This document shows, piece after piece, positions 54,345-62,602 of a stretch of DNA of 64,000 nt. Position 1 is the stretch's first letter. Every line of letters begins with the position of its first letter. Made by a program: the position numbers and the translations under genes. The notes below the pieces were generated by a model. It saw only the letters and a program-made list of their open reading frames with translations. It did not search any database and was not told the DNA's origin. This stretch comes from Micromonospora sp. WMMD1102. GTDB lineage: Bacteria; Actinomycetota; Actinomycetes; Mycobacteriales; Micromonosporaceae. The DNA lies in contig NZ_JARUBN010000001.1 of NCBI RefSeq assembly GCF_029626265.1, positions 372,001 to 436,000 of the forward strand. Reading direction: 5' to 3'.

Positions 54345-55489
54345 GATTCGAGATAAGCAAGGTCCTCGACGCGATCGAGGACCGGGTCAGCACCGACCCG
54401 TCGCTGGTACGCGCGGTGCTCGACCTGGCCGAGGTCGTCCGCTACCAGGACCTCGACGGCGGCCGGCCGGCCAGCACGATGCGGCTGGGCATGGTCATCG
54501 ACGCGCTCGGGCGGCACCTGGAGGAGGACAACGTCCCGGTGTACGCGGTGGTGCACCGGGCGCTGCTCAGTGACGCCGACCTCACCTCCAACGAGCGGAT
54601 GGTGCTGCGGCGCTGGGCCGACAACGGCCTGGTCGAGGTGCTGGTGAACCCCGGCGACCGGGTGCTGGAGGTGGCCGACCTGCTCGGCCTGCCGGTGCTG
54701 AGCCGGGGCCGCTTCGACGGGGTGTCCGGGCGCTTCCCCTGGGTGACCAGCACCCCGGGCCGGCTGCTGGCCCCGCTGCCCGGTGCCGGGGGGCCGGTGC
54801 TGGCGCAGCGGGTGAAGGGCGCCGTGGCGGCCACCGGCCCGTCCCCGACCGGGCGGAAGCTGCTGGCCCGCACCTGGCGCTGCAAGGAGCCCGGCTGCGT
54901 GCTGTTCGGCGGTGGCGGCGGCGGTGGCGCCTTCGCGGACCTCGCCGAGATCGACCGTAAGCCGAGCGGCCAGCCGCCGCCGACGCTCCGCGCCGGCACG
55001 CCGATGTGCCCCCGGCACGACCAGCGGCTCAGCGACGCCGGACCGAGGCCGACCGAGGAGGTGCTGTCGGTCCGGATCGGCGGCATGGTGCGGCGCCGGT
55101 TCGTGGTGACCGCCGAGCGGCCGGTGGTGGTCGGCCGGGCACCGGACGACTCCGGCGGGATCCGCCTCGGCCAGTGGCTCAACGACGAGGCGCGGCGCTG
55201 GATCAGCCGCAGCCACGTCCGGTTCGAGCTGCGCGGCGCCGATCTGGTGGCGCAGGACGTCAGCACCAACGGCTCCGGGGTACGCCCGGGTGGGTCGATG
55301 GACGAGGCCGAGCGGGTCGCGCTGGGCCGCCAGCAGTCCCGGGTGATGCGCGGCGGCGACATCGTGGAGCTGTATCCGGGCGTGCAGGTGGGGCGGTCGA
55401 GCACCTGGAACTCGGGCGGCATGACCAACCCGACCTCGGTGATGGCCGAGGCCCCGACGATGGCGATCCGGCTCCCCGACCGGGGCTGA
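54341..55489 (+). CDS. FHA-domain protein with N-terminal helical domain and zinc motif
   Basis: A 382-aa cytoplasmic protein. Residues about 1-130 form a helical domain of unknown type (ISKVLDAIEDRVSTDPSLVRAV). A CKEPGC...CPRH zinc knuckle and glycine run follow (about 185-230). An FHA domain ends the protein (about 255-345: VVVGRAP, ISRSHVRF, DVSTNGSG), with the phosphothreonine-binding residues present. It probably recognises a Ser/Thr-kinase substrate; a kinase is encoded about 9 kb away. Its GTG overlaps the dehydratase stop. Confidence 0.88.
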   Translation: MRFEISKVLDAIEDRVSTDPSLVRAVLDLAEVVRYQDLDGGRPASTMRLGMVIDALGRHLEEDNVPVYAVVHRALLSDADLTSNERMVLRRWADNGLVEVLVNPGDRVLEVADLLGLPVLSRGRFDGVSGRFPWVTSTPGRLLAPLPGAGGPVLAQRVKGAVAATGPSPTGRKLLARTWRCKEPGCVLFGGGGGGGAFADLAEIDRKPSGQPPPTLRAGTPMCPRHDQRLSDAGPRPTEEVLSVRIGGMVRRRFVVTAERPVVVGRAPDDSGGIRLGQWLNDEARRWISRSHVRFELRGADLVAQDVSTNGSGVRPGGSMDEAERVALGRQQSRVMRGGDIVELYPGVQVGRSSTWNSGGMTNPTSVMAEAPTMAIRLPDRG

Positions 55490-55584
55490 CCGCCACTTCG
55501 GCGCGGTACCGCCCCGCCGGTACGGCGCGGTGCTGAACCGGCGGTTCGGCGCGGTGCTCCGCGCGCCGGTTCAGCGCGCCGGTT

Positions 55585-56880
55585 TCAGCGCAGTACGGCG
55601 GCGAGCTGCTCCAGCACGTGGTCCAGTTCGGGTGCCTCGACGACCAGTGGCGGGGCGAGCCGGATCGTCGAGCCGTGGGTGTCCTTGGCCAGTACGCCCC
55701 GCTCGGCCAGCCGCTCACACGCCTGCCGCCCGGTCATCAGCGCCGGGTCGATGTCGATGCCGGCCCAGAGCCCCCGGCCGCGTACCGCGACCAGGCCCTC
55801 GCCGACCAGCGCGTGCAGCCCGGCGTGCAGCCGCTCGCCCAGCTCGGCCGAGCGGCGCTGGAACTCGCCGGTGGACAGCAGTCGGACCACCTCGGTGGCG
55901 ACCGCACAGGCCAGCGGGTTGCCGCCGAAGGTCGAGCCGTGCTCGCCCGGCCGCAGTACGCCGAGTACGTTCGCGTCGGCCGCGACCGCCGAGACCGGCA
56001 CGATCCCGCCGCCGAGCGCCTTGCCGAGGACGTACATGTCCGGCGTGACGTCCTCGTGGTCGCAGGCGAACGTCTCGCCGGTGCGGCCCAGGCCGGACTG
56101 GATCTCGTCGGCCACGAACAGCACGTTCCGGTCGGTGCAGAGCCGGCGTACCCCGGTCAGGTAGCCCGGAGGCGGCACCACGACACCCTGCTCGCCCTGG
56201 ATCGGCTCCAGCAGTACGGCCACGGTCGTCTCGTCGACCGCCTGGGCCAGCGCGGCGAGGTCGCCGTACGGGACGATCCGGAACCCCGGGGTGTACGGCC
56301 CGAAGTCGTCCCGGGCCTCCCGGTCGGTGGAGAAGCTGACGATCGTGGTGGTACGCCCGTGGAAGTTGCCGTCGGCGACCACGATCGTCGCCCGCCCGTC
56401 CGGTACGCCCTTGACCCGGTAGCCCCACTTACGGGACACCTTGATCGCGGTCTCCACCGCCTCTGCCCCGGTGTTCATCGGCAGCACCAGGTCCTTGCCG
56501 CAGAGCTGGGCCAGCTCCCGGCAGAAGTCGGCGAACTGGTCGTGCACGAACGCCCGGCTGGTCAGGGTGAGCCGGTCGAGCTGGGCGTGCGCGGCGGCGA
56601 TCAGCGTCGGGTGCCGGTGCCCGAAGTTCAGTGCCGAGTAGCCGGCCAGGCAGTCCAGGTAGCGCCAGCCGTCGACGTCGGTCACCCAGGCGCCCTCGGC
56701 CGAGGCGATCACCACCGGCAGCGGGTGGTAGTTGTGCGCGGTCCAGCGCTCCGCCTCACGTAACGCCTCCGGGGTGCGGGAGCCGCCCGCCGCCTCCGGG
56801 ATGCGGCTCCCGCCCGCCGCCTGCGGGGTGCCGGGGATGCCGCCCGCCGCCTCGGGGCGCAGCATGTCGTCCACGATCAC
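55585..56880 (-). CDS. rocD: ornithine aminotransferase
   Basis: A 431-aa PLP enzyme of class III converting ornithine to glutamate-semialdehyde. The conserved body starts at about residue 40 (EAERWTAHNYHPLPVVI) and includes NTGAEAVETAIK, NFHGRT, EPIQGEQGV, the DEIQSGLGRTG segment and the lysine in LGKALGGG. The first 35 residues are an unusual extension with an imperfect repeat (EAAGGIPGTPQAAGGSR...). GTG at 56880 makes a GTGA overlap with ddaH, and the AGAGGCG site supports it; ATG 56865 is an alternative. It forms an operon with the upstream amidinohydrolase. Confidence 0.93.
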   Translation of the reverse strand: MIVDDMLRPEAAGGIPGTPQAAGGSRIPEAAGGSRTPEALREAERWTAHNYHPLPVVIASAEGAWVTDVDGWRYLDCLAGYSALNFGHRHPTLIAAAHAQLDRLTLTSRAFVHDQFADFCRELAQLCGKDLVLPMNTGAEAVETAIKVSRKWGYRVKGVPDGRATIVVADGNFHGRTTTIVSFSTDREARDDFGPYTPGFRIVPYGDLAALAQAVDETTVAVLLEPIQGEQGVVVPPPGYLTGVRRLCTDRNVLFVADEIQSGLGRTGETFACDHEDVTPDMYVLGKALGGGIVPVSAVAADANVLGVLRPGEHGSTFGGNPLACAVATEVVRLLSTGEFQRRSAELGERLHAGLHALVGEGLVAVRGRGLWAGIDIDPALMTGRQACERLAERGVLAKDTHGSTIRLAPPLVVEAPELDHVLEQLAAVLR

Positions 56881-57734
56881 TTGGTCGCCTCTCGTTCCCG
56901 CAGCACCAGGGTGCAGCACTTCGGTCCGCCACCGGCCTTGCGCAGCTCGGACAAATCAACACCGATTGTGTCGTACCCGCGCTCGCGCAGGGCCGCCGAC
57001 AGTCCGGTGGCCTGGGCCGGGAGTACGACGTGCCGGCCGTCGCTCACCGCGTTCAGGCCCAGCACCTCGGCGTCGACCGCCTCGGCCAGCACCGCGTCCG
57101 GGAAGAGCCGGCGCAGGACCGCGCGGCTGCCCGGGGAGAACGCTTCCGGCAGGTAAGCCACCGTCTCGTCGTCGAGGACGCAGAGCGCGGTGTCCAGGTG
57201 GTAGAAGCGCGGGTCGACCAGTTGCAGGGTGATCACCGGGCGGCCGAAGACCTCCTGGAGGTGCGCGTGCGCGGCGTGCGAGGTGCGGAAGCCGGTGCCG
57301 GCGAGCAGCAGTCCGCCGACCGGCAGGATGTCCCCCTCGCCCTCGTTGACGTGCTTGGCCTCGTGCACCTCGAAGCCGGCCCGGTCCAGCCAGCCGGCGT
57401 ACGCCGGGGCCTCGTCGGCCCGCTCCGGGTCGCGGAACTGCACCGCCAGCGCCCGGCCGTCGAGCACTGTCGCGCCGTTCGCCGCGAACACCATGTCCGG
57501 CAGGCCGGGCAACGGCTCGATCTCGTCGACGGTGTGCCCGAGGTCCAGGTAGACCTGCCGCAGCGTCTCCCACTGCCGCAGCGCGAGTGCACTGTCGAGC
57601 GGGGCCGTCGGGTCCATCCAGGGATTTATCGCGTACTCGACGGTGAAGTGCGTCGGCCGGCACATCAGGTAGTGCCGGGTCTGTCCCGGGCCGGCCGGGG
57701 TACGCCTGCCGATGGCGGTGGCGTCCAACGTCAT
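56877..57734 (-). CDS. ddaH: dimethylargininase-like guanidine-modifying hydrolase
   Basis: A 285-aa amidinotransferase-fold hydrolase (DDAH family). Substrate and catalytic motifs are CRPTHFTVEYAINPWM, FAANGAT, EGEGDIL, the catalytic histidine in HLDTALCVL and the nucleophilic cysteine in GGGPKCCTLVL. The usual reaction gives citrulline and dimethylamine from dimethylarginine. Because ornithine aminotransferase is coupled to it, an arginine-dihydrolase type reaction yielding ornithine deserves consideration. It heads the operon; the 334-bp region before it should hold the promoter. Confidence 0.92.
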   Translation of the reverse strand: MTLDATAIGRRTPAGPGQTRHYLMCRPTHFTVEYAINPWMDPTAPLDSALALRQWETLRQVYLDLGHTVDEIEPLPGLPDMVFAANGATVLDGRALAVQFRDPERADEAPAYAGWLDRAGFEVHEAKHVNEGEGDILPVGGLLLAGTGFRTSHAAHAHLQEVFGRPVITLQLVDPRFYHLDTALCVLDDETVAYLPEAFSPGSRAVLRRLFPDAVLAEAVDAEVLGLNAVSDGRHVVLPAQATGLSAALRERGYDTIGVDLSELRKAGGGPKCCTLVLREREATK

Positions 57735-58068
57735 GGTCCTGCTCCTGGGATCGGGCGCGCCGGGCCTCCGTACGGCTCACGGGCTGGCGCCGGACCCAAC
57801 GCTATGCGGGGCCGACCGGCGGGAACCACCGTTGAGAATTGCTTGTCGCGGCTGATCGTTGCGTGTGGGTGGGGAGACGACGGCGAACCGTTGCGTGGCC
57901 TCCTCGCCGCACCCCTCGGCGGCGGTGGCGGTGTCCGGTGCCCGGCCCCGGACGCACTTCGGGGGCGGCATCTTCGCCGCCCCCGAAAACGTGCGCTCAG
58001 GTGGTGAACCACCACCGGCCGGCGGGGCCGGAGCGGTGCACCACCGCTCCGCGCAGGTCCTTACCCGG
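57735..58068 (-). promoter_or_regulatory. upstream region of ddaH-rocD operon
   Basis: This 334-bp gap lies between two minus-strand genes. The part next to ddaH contains a moderately AT-rich patch (about 57830-57870, TTGAGAATTGCTTG) that may hold the promoter or an Lrp/AsnC-type site. Farther left is the terminator of the preceding gene. I see no gene. Confidence 0.45.
57958..57987 (-). terminator. perfect 12-bp stem-loop
   Basis: TTCGGGGGCGGC (57958-57969) pairs with GCCGCCCCCGAA (57976-57987) around ATCTTC. It is about 80 bp past the stop of the repeat-bearing membrane protein gene. Confidence 0.8.
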
Positions 58069-58959
58069 TCAGAACCGGTCCACAAACTGTGAGTCAAGCC
58101 ACTCGCGGAACCGCACGACGGTGTCGCCGTCGGTGGTGGGCCAGTCGAACTGGCCGGTCATCGCCAGCACCGCGACGACGACGGCACCGACGCCGAGCAC
58201 GATCCCGATCAGCGCGTCCGTGCGGCCGGCGACGTGCCGGCGGGCGGTCGCGGAGACGCCGCTGACGCCGAGCAGCAGGGCGAGGGTGCCGAGCACGATG
58301 CCGTACCCGGCGAGGGCGCCGGCCAGCACGAACGCGGCCGCGGCCACCCCGAGGACCAGGCTCAGCGTGGCCAGCATGCTGGCCCGGGGGCGCGGGCCGC
58401 GGTCCACCACGACCGGCTCGGTCTGCGGCGTACTCTCGCCGAGCCCGCGCTCCGGTTCGGTCGTGCCGTCGGCGTCCTGCCGGGGCTCGGCCTTCGTGCC
58501 CGGGGTGGTCGGGGCGACCGGCGGGGCCGGCCGGGACGCGGTGTCCGGGTCCGCGACGGCGGTGCCGGCCCGGCGGGCCGGCGGGTCGTCGCTCCGGACT
58601 GCGTCGTCGCGGCTGGCGTCGGTCCGGGCGGCGTCGGTCCGGGCGGTGTCGGTCCGCTCCTCGGTCCGGGCGGTGGCGGTCGATCCGGTACGCGCGGAAG
58701 CGTCCCGGTCCGCAGCCGACCGGGTGCCGGTGTCGGTCGTGGTGGCGCCGGCGGTCGCCCGCTCGTCGCGGCCGTCGACGCGGCTCTCGGCGCTCTCGAC
58801 GCGCCCGGCGTGGCTGTCGCGGCTGTCAACCTGGCTGTCAACCTGGCTGTCGACCTGGCTGTCGACCTGGCTGTCGCGGTTGTCGACGCGACCGTCGCTG
58901 TTCTCGACCCGCGTCGGCGCCGGCTCCGATTTGCGCATCAGTGATGGAATCCTGACCAC
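58069..58959 (-). CDS. membrane protein with disordered, repeat-bearing cytoplasmic domain
   Basis: A 296-aa protein. Residues about 1-195 are highly polar and predicted disordered, with QVDS repeated four times near the N-terminus and many DA/RT/RD runs. The C-terminal third has three membrane helices (about 195-220, 222-243 and 250-272) in a DUF4190-like arrangement with a TDALIGIVLG motif. The GTG at 58959 follows AGGAGGTG. I know no function. Third-position GC is continuous, so the low-complexity part is genuinely translated. Confidence 0.8.
   Translation of the reverse strand: MVRIPSLMRKSEPAPTRVENSDGRVDNRDSQVDSQVDSQVDSQVDSRDSHAGRVESAESRVDGRDERATAGATTTDTGTRSAADRDASARTGSTATARTEERTDTARTDAARTDASRDDAVRSDDPPARRAGTAVADPDTASRPAPPVAPTTPGTKAEPRQDADGTTEPERGLGESTPQTEPVVVDRGPRPRASMLATLSLVLGVAAAAFVLAGALAGYGIVLGTLALLLGVSGVSATARRHVAGRTDALIGIVLGVGAVVVAVLAMTGQFDWPTTDGDTVVRFREWLDSQFVDRF
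58821..58880 (-). repeat. 12-bp in-frame tandem repeat
   Basis: GGCTGTCAACCT or GGCTGTCGACCT units occur at 58821, 58833, 58845 and 58857, with a diverged fifth at 58869; on the minus strand they encode the QVDS repeats of the membrane protein. Confidence 0.92.
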
Positions 58960-59065
58960 AACACACCTCCTGATCCATGCGTGGAGCCTCGTCGGTGGCG
59001 CCTACGCAGCGTTGGGATCGGTGTACCCCGATGGTTGATCCACCACACCTCGGGCCCGGCTGGTC

Positions 59066-59105
59066 GGCGCGGCGCGGTGCGGTGCGGTGCGGTGCGGTGC
59101 GGTGG
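59066..59105. repeat. 5-bp microsatellite (CGGTG/CGGCG)
   Basis: Two CGGCG units (59066-59075) followed by six uninterrupted CGGTG units (59076-59105), just beyond the stop of the TetR gene. Confidence 0.95.
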
Positions 59106-59113
59106 ACGCTGCG

Positions 59114-59767
59114 TCAGCCGGGCAGCAGGGCGTGGCGCATGCTGGTGGCCAGCCAGCCGGCGAAGTCCCGTTCGGACCAACCACGGTCGTGCACCAGTGT
59201 GGCGTAGTGCGCGGGGTCGTTGTGCAGCCAGAGGACGTCGATCGCGCGGTCCCGGTCGAGGTCGGGCGTGAGCGGGCCGAGGGTGGCGGCGCGGTCGACT
59301 GCCATGGTGGCACCGGCCCGCCGGTTGCGGCAGAGCGTCTGCCACAGGTCGGCCACCTCGGGGGCGTCGTCGGCGGCGCGCCGTACGGTCTCGAACAGCC
59401 GGGCCGCCCGTCCGCCGATCAGTACGCACACCTCGGCGTACGCGTCGAGCAGTTCGGCCGGGGTGGTGGCGTCCCAGACAGGCCGGAACCAGGGCCGGTC
59501 GGCGACGGCGACCGGGGCGTCGTCACCGGCGAGCGCCTGGTCGAGCACCTGGCGCAGCAGCGCCGGTTTGGAGCCGAAGGCCGCGAAGACGGTCGGCCGG
59601 GCCACTCCGGCGGCCGTGGCGATGTCTGCCAGCGAGGTCGCCGCGTAGCCGCGTTCCACGAACATCCCGGCGGCGGCGGCCACGATCGCCTGCCGGGTAC
59701 GCCGGGCAGCCTCCTCGCGGACCGGTGACTGGTAACGGCGCCTGGGTCTGGGGTTGACAGCACTCAT
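59114..59767 (-). CDS. TetR-family transcriptional regulator
   Basis: A 217-aa regulator with an N-terminal helix-turn-helix (about residues 20-66: RQAIVAAAAGMFVERGYAATSLADIATAAGVARPTVFAAFGSKPALL, cited in part) and an all-helical ligand domain. It is divergent from the cupin gene and the 107-bp gap contains an imperfect palindrome, so it probably represses itself and the cupin gene. The ligand is unknown. Confidence 0.93.
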   Translation of the reverse strand: MSAVNPRPRRRYQSPVREEAARRTRQAIVAAAAGMFVERGYAATSLADIATAAGVARPTVFAAFGSKPALLRQVLDQALAGDDAPVAVADRPWFRPVWDATTPAELLDAYAEVCVLIGGRAARLFETVRRAADDAPEVADLWQTLCRNRRAGATMAVDRAATLGPLTPDLDRDRAIDVLWLHNDPAHYATLVHDRGWSERDFAGWLATSMRHALLPG

Positions 59768-59779
59768 GACTTGGCCATA

Positions 59780-59798
59780 CTAGCTACATATTCACTAG
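59780..59798. promoter_or_regulatory. candidate TetR operator
   Basis: CTAGCTACATATTCACTAG is an imperfect 19-bp palindrome with identical CTAG ends. It lies just upstream of the tetR start and inside the divergent promoter region. Confidence 0.5.
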
Positions 59799-59874
59799 AC
59801 GGCGGTATGTTGAATTGGTCCCGCAACCGCACAACTCGGCGGCGGTCCGGGCGAGGCTCGAAGGAGGCGGCACC

Positions 59875-60363
59875 ATGACCGATGCGGCAATCCGTCCGTT
59901 CGTACGCCGAGAGGCCGAAGGGGAGACCCTGTGGTTCCTCAGCAGCCTGGTGACGGTCAAGGCCGACGGCGCGGCGACGGGTGGGCGGGTCACCGTCGTG
60001 GAATTCGTGAACCCGCCCGGCTTCGCGCCGCCGGTGCACCGGCATCTGGCCGAGGACGAGATGTTCTACGTCATCTCCGGCGCCGCCGAGTTCCGCTGCG
60101 CCGGTGAGGTGTTTCCGGTCGGGCCGGGTGACTTCGTGCTGCTGCCGGCGGGTCTGGCCCACACCTTCCTGGTCGGCGCCGACGAGCCGCTGCGTACCCT
60201 GCAGATCACCGCGCCCGCCGGGTTCGAGCGGTTCGCCGCCGAGGTCGGCGCGCCGGCCCGGGAACCGCGACTGCCCGATCCCGGACCGGTCGACCCCGCC
60301 GCCCTCGGGCACGCGGCGGCCCGGCACGGCATCGAACTGCTCGGACCGCCGCCCACCCACTGA
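59875..60363 (+). CDS. cupin-domain protein
   Basis: A 162-aa single-cupin protein. Motif 1 is PPVHRHLAEDEMFYVISGAAEF with two histidines and a glutamate as metal ligands, and motif 2 is GDFVLLPAGLAHTFLV with the third histidine. It resembles the quercetin-dioxygenase-like small cupins, but the substrate is unknown. AAGGAGGCGG precedes the ATG. It is divergent from tetR, and its stop lies 4 bp from the stop of the convergent CBM protein gene. Confidence 0.9.
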   Translation: MTDAAIRPFVRREAEGETLWFLSSLVTVKADGAATGGRVTVVEFVNPPGFAPPVHRHLAEDEMFYVISGAAEFRCAGEVFPVGPGDFVLLPAGLAHTFLVGADEPLRTLQITAPAGFERFAAEVGAPAREPRLPDPGPVDPAALGHAAARHGIELLGPPPTH

Positions 60364-60367
60364 CCGC

Positions 60368-61099
60368 TCAGTCGTCGTCGGCCTGGGTGATGGTCACGGT
60401 GTCGGAGAGATAGCCGGGCACGGCGAGGGTGAAGACGACCACGTCGTCGACCGCGTCGGCGTCCTGGCTGCTGTAGACGGCGAACGACTTCGGCGTACTC
60501 CAGTCGCTCGGCGAGAACGTGAGCACCATCGGCGGGACGGCCCAGGTGCCGGTACCGCTCGTCGTCATCCGGACGGAGACGGACCCGGCCGGCGGGTGGC
60601 TCAGTCGTACGGTGAAGCTGGTGGAGGCACCCTCGGGCACCGTCGCCGCCGTCGGGTCGGCGAGCACGGCCGGAGCCGAGCCGCGCACCGAGCAGGTCGC
60701 GCCGTTGACCCGCCAGTTGGTCGGCGGCCGGAAAGTGCCGCTGTGCCGGGCGACGAAGCCGAACGAGGTCGTTCCGCCGGGCGGCACCGCAGCCAGGCCG
60801 GGGCTGCTCTCCGCCCGCACGTTCTGGCCGAGGACCACCACGTTGTAGTTCCAGATCGACGCGAGCTGGTGGCCGTCGGGGAGGGTGAACTCCACCACGA
60901 CCCTTTCCCAGGGCAGGTCGCCGAGATTGCGGAGCAGGGCGTTGCCGAGATAGCCACCGTTCCAGTTGGAGGCGGTGAAGTCGACCTCGCAGGCGACCGC
61001 TGCCCGGGCCGGGGCGGGTGGGGCGACGAGCCCGGCGGTGACGGCCAGGGCCAGGGCGGCGACGGCGGTGGTCCAGCGGCGTACGGAGGGGACGGTCAT
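60368..61099 (-). CDS. secreted CBM2-like and Calx-beta-like protein
   Basis: A 243-aa protein with a signal peptide (about residues 1-33, ending in PARA). Residues about 35-135 resemble a family 2 carbohydrate-binding module: ACEVDF at one end and NGATCSV at the other supply the flanking cysteine pair, with SNWNGGYLGNALLRNLG and PPTNWRVNG typical of the fold. A Calx-beta-like beta-sandwich follows (about 145-240; VPEGASTSFTVRLSHPP). No catalytic domain is present. It probably binds polysaccharide outside the cell. ATG at 61099 has AAGGGA upstream. Confidence 0.8.
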   Translation of the reverse strand: MTVPSVRRWTTAVAALALAVTAGLVAPPAPARAAVACEVDFTASNWNGGYLGNALLRNLGDLPWERVVVEFTLPDGHQLASIWNYNVVVLGQNVRAESSPGLAAVPPGGTTSFGFVARHSGTFRPPTNWRVNGATCSVRGSAPAVLADPTAATVPEGASTSFTVRLSHPPAGSVSVRMTTSGTGTWAVPPMVLTFSPSDWSTPKSFAVYSSQDADAVDDVVVFTLAVPGYLSDTVTITQADDD

Positions 61100-61674
61100 C
61101 GGATTCCCTTCGGGTCGGAAACAGGGCATGTGGAGGGCGCCGCCGTTGCCCGTCGGCGGCCTGACCCGTGCCCGTCCCGCGCGAAACATCGACAGCCTCC
61201 CATGCGTCAGGGTCGGCCGGAAGGTCGCTGCCGGTTCGGTCGTACCGGACGACCCGGTCGTCTCCGGCGACCCGTCGCCGGCCGCACCCCGCGGCACGGA
61301 CGGCTGCTCGTCGTCATGGCCGGCCGGCTGCTCGTCGTCCTCGCCGGGTGGCGGTCGCGCCCAGCCGGGCGGCGGCGCGCCGCGCGGACCCCGGTCGCCC
61401 CCTCCCATGGTTTCCGACCGGGATTTCTCGTGCGGGCGCCGCCGCCTCGGCTGCCGGTACCGCTGGCGGGGTACCGGACGCCGTCGTGATACGGATCCGG
61501 TCATTGCCGGCCGGCCGATCACCAGAAAACGGCGTAGAACATGCGTAGCAGGTATCGGGTATGGCGAGTGCAACGAGGGGAAGGCAAGTGGAAGGGCTCC
61601 TTCCGCCGGCATTTTCCCCGGTCCACCCGGGCCGCCGTGGAGTCGGACCGGGCGGCGGTACGTCATTTGCGACT
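61100..61674. other. gap without a convincing gene
   Basis: About 575 bp. Open frames exist on both strands. The minus-strand frame that runs on into the CBM2 gene has a Gly/Pro/Arg-rich low-complexity translation (GEDDEQPAGHDDEQPS), and I do not trust it. The promoter of the CBM2 gene should be near 61100-61200. Nothing else was recognised. Confidence 0.5.
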
Positions 61675-62007
61675 TCAGATCAGCGCGGCCGGCAGAGGTC
61701 TCGGCTTCCGGGCGGTACGCCGGACCGGTTCCGCCCTTCGTACTCGCGGCGGCGGGGCGGCCCGCTTCGGCTCGGGTGGGCGTGGGCGGGCCGGTTGCAG
61801 ACCGGCCAACTGGACGTAGATTTCCCGGCGTCGAACTGCCCTGCCGTACTCGTCCAAGCTGTAGCCGGTGAGCCAGCACCAGCCGTGATAGGTGGGCTTT
61901 TCGCTGACCCTCGACACCCGGAACAACAGTCCCCGCCGACCCGCGAACTGTACGCTCGCAGCCGCCCCGACCTGCACCACCATTCCGGGGCGAGGTGGCT
62001 CGCGCAT
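61675..62007 (-). CDS. SH3-like small protein coupled to zinc protein
   Basis: A 110-aa protein. The core (about residues 8-70: VVQVGAAASVQFAGRRGLLFRVSRV, then YHGWCWLTGYSLDEYG) is beta-rich and resembles an SH3-like barrel; the last 40 residues are basic and Pro/Arg-rich, likely nucleic-acid or membrane binding. The ATG at 62007 overlaps the stop of the zinc-protein gene by one base (TGATG). I recall similar proteins in Micromonosporaceae beside such a zinc protein but no known function. Confidence 0.8.
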   Translation of the reverse strand: MREPPRPGMVVQVGAAASVQFAGRRGLLFRVSRVSEKPTYHGWCWLTGYSLDEYGRAVRRREIYVQLAGLQPARPRPPEPKRAAPPPRVRRAEPVRRTARKPRPLPAALI

Positions 62008-62396
62008 CAGGGGACCGGGATGAGAAAGCCGGGTCCGTTCGGGTCGAGTCGTACCCAGCAGTTGCCGGCATCGCCGCAGACCGGGCATCTCCCGAACCGA
62101 TCGGGGCTGTGCGAGTCGGCCAGCCGATAGCTGTTGAGCAGGATGTCCGCCGAGGTGTACGGCGGCGGATCCGCGGCCCGGTCCGTCCAGGCCATGAAAC
62201 GATTGTGTAACCAACCGGCGGGAACATGTCGCAGATCCTCGGCGGCGTTGACGAGATGATGGGCCAGGTAGTACCTGAGTGAGACGATGCTGCCGGCGAA
62301 CTCCGCCCGCAGCTGTCGTCTTCGGGCCGTACAGGGCCAGTCGTCGCCGCATCCGGTGCAGGTCCAGAGCGGAGTGGCCGGATCGTGGTCCCACAT
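62007..62396 (-). CDS. double zinc-knuckle hypothetical protein
   Basis: A 129-aa protein with CTGCGDDWPC at about residues 12-21 and CPVCGDAGNC near the C-terminus, framing a helical middle (FAGSIVSLRYYLAHHLVNAAEDL). ATG at 62396 is chosen because GGGGGGA lies about eight bases upstream; earlier in-frame ATGs exist at 62438 and 62468. It is the first gene of a two-gene operon divergent from the DUF5753 regulator, which suggests common control. No function is known to me. Confidence 0.82.
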   Translation of the reverse strand: MWDHDPATPLWTCTGCGDDWPCTARRRQLRAEFAGSIVSLRYYLAHHLVNAAEDLRHVPAGWLHNRFMAWTDRAADPPPYTSADILLNSYRLADSHSPDRFGRCPVCGDAGNCWVRLDPNGPGFLIPVP

Positions 62397-62602
62397 TTCC
62401 GTTCCCCCCGCTTCGGTCGTCAGAGGTTCGGCTGCCATGAATCGATGCTTTACTAGAGCGAGAAACAATGCAATATTACGTCTTGGTTGAACGATTTCCC
62501 TCTAACGATCTGTAATTACCTGAATCACGGAGAGTACTCAGTGGACATTACAAGCCGAATGAAAGGTTCATCCAAAAGGTAATACCGGAGAGGGGGAGTG
62601 AA
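62397..62602. promoter_or_regulatory. AT-rich divergent promoter region
   Basis: This 206-bp region between the zinc-protein operon and the regulator gene includes the most AT-rich stretch of the window (about 62455-62580, for example GCAATATTACGTC and CTGTAATTACCTG). It must contain both promoters; I cannot fix -35/-10 boxes with confidence. Confidence 0.55.

Noticed and set aside
61100..62227. In-frame upstream extension of the CBM2-like protein
   Set aside because: A normal signal peptide starts at 61099 with a good ribosome site. The extension is low-complexity and overlaps the coupled small genes.
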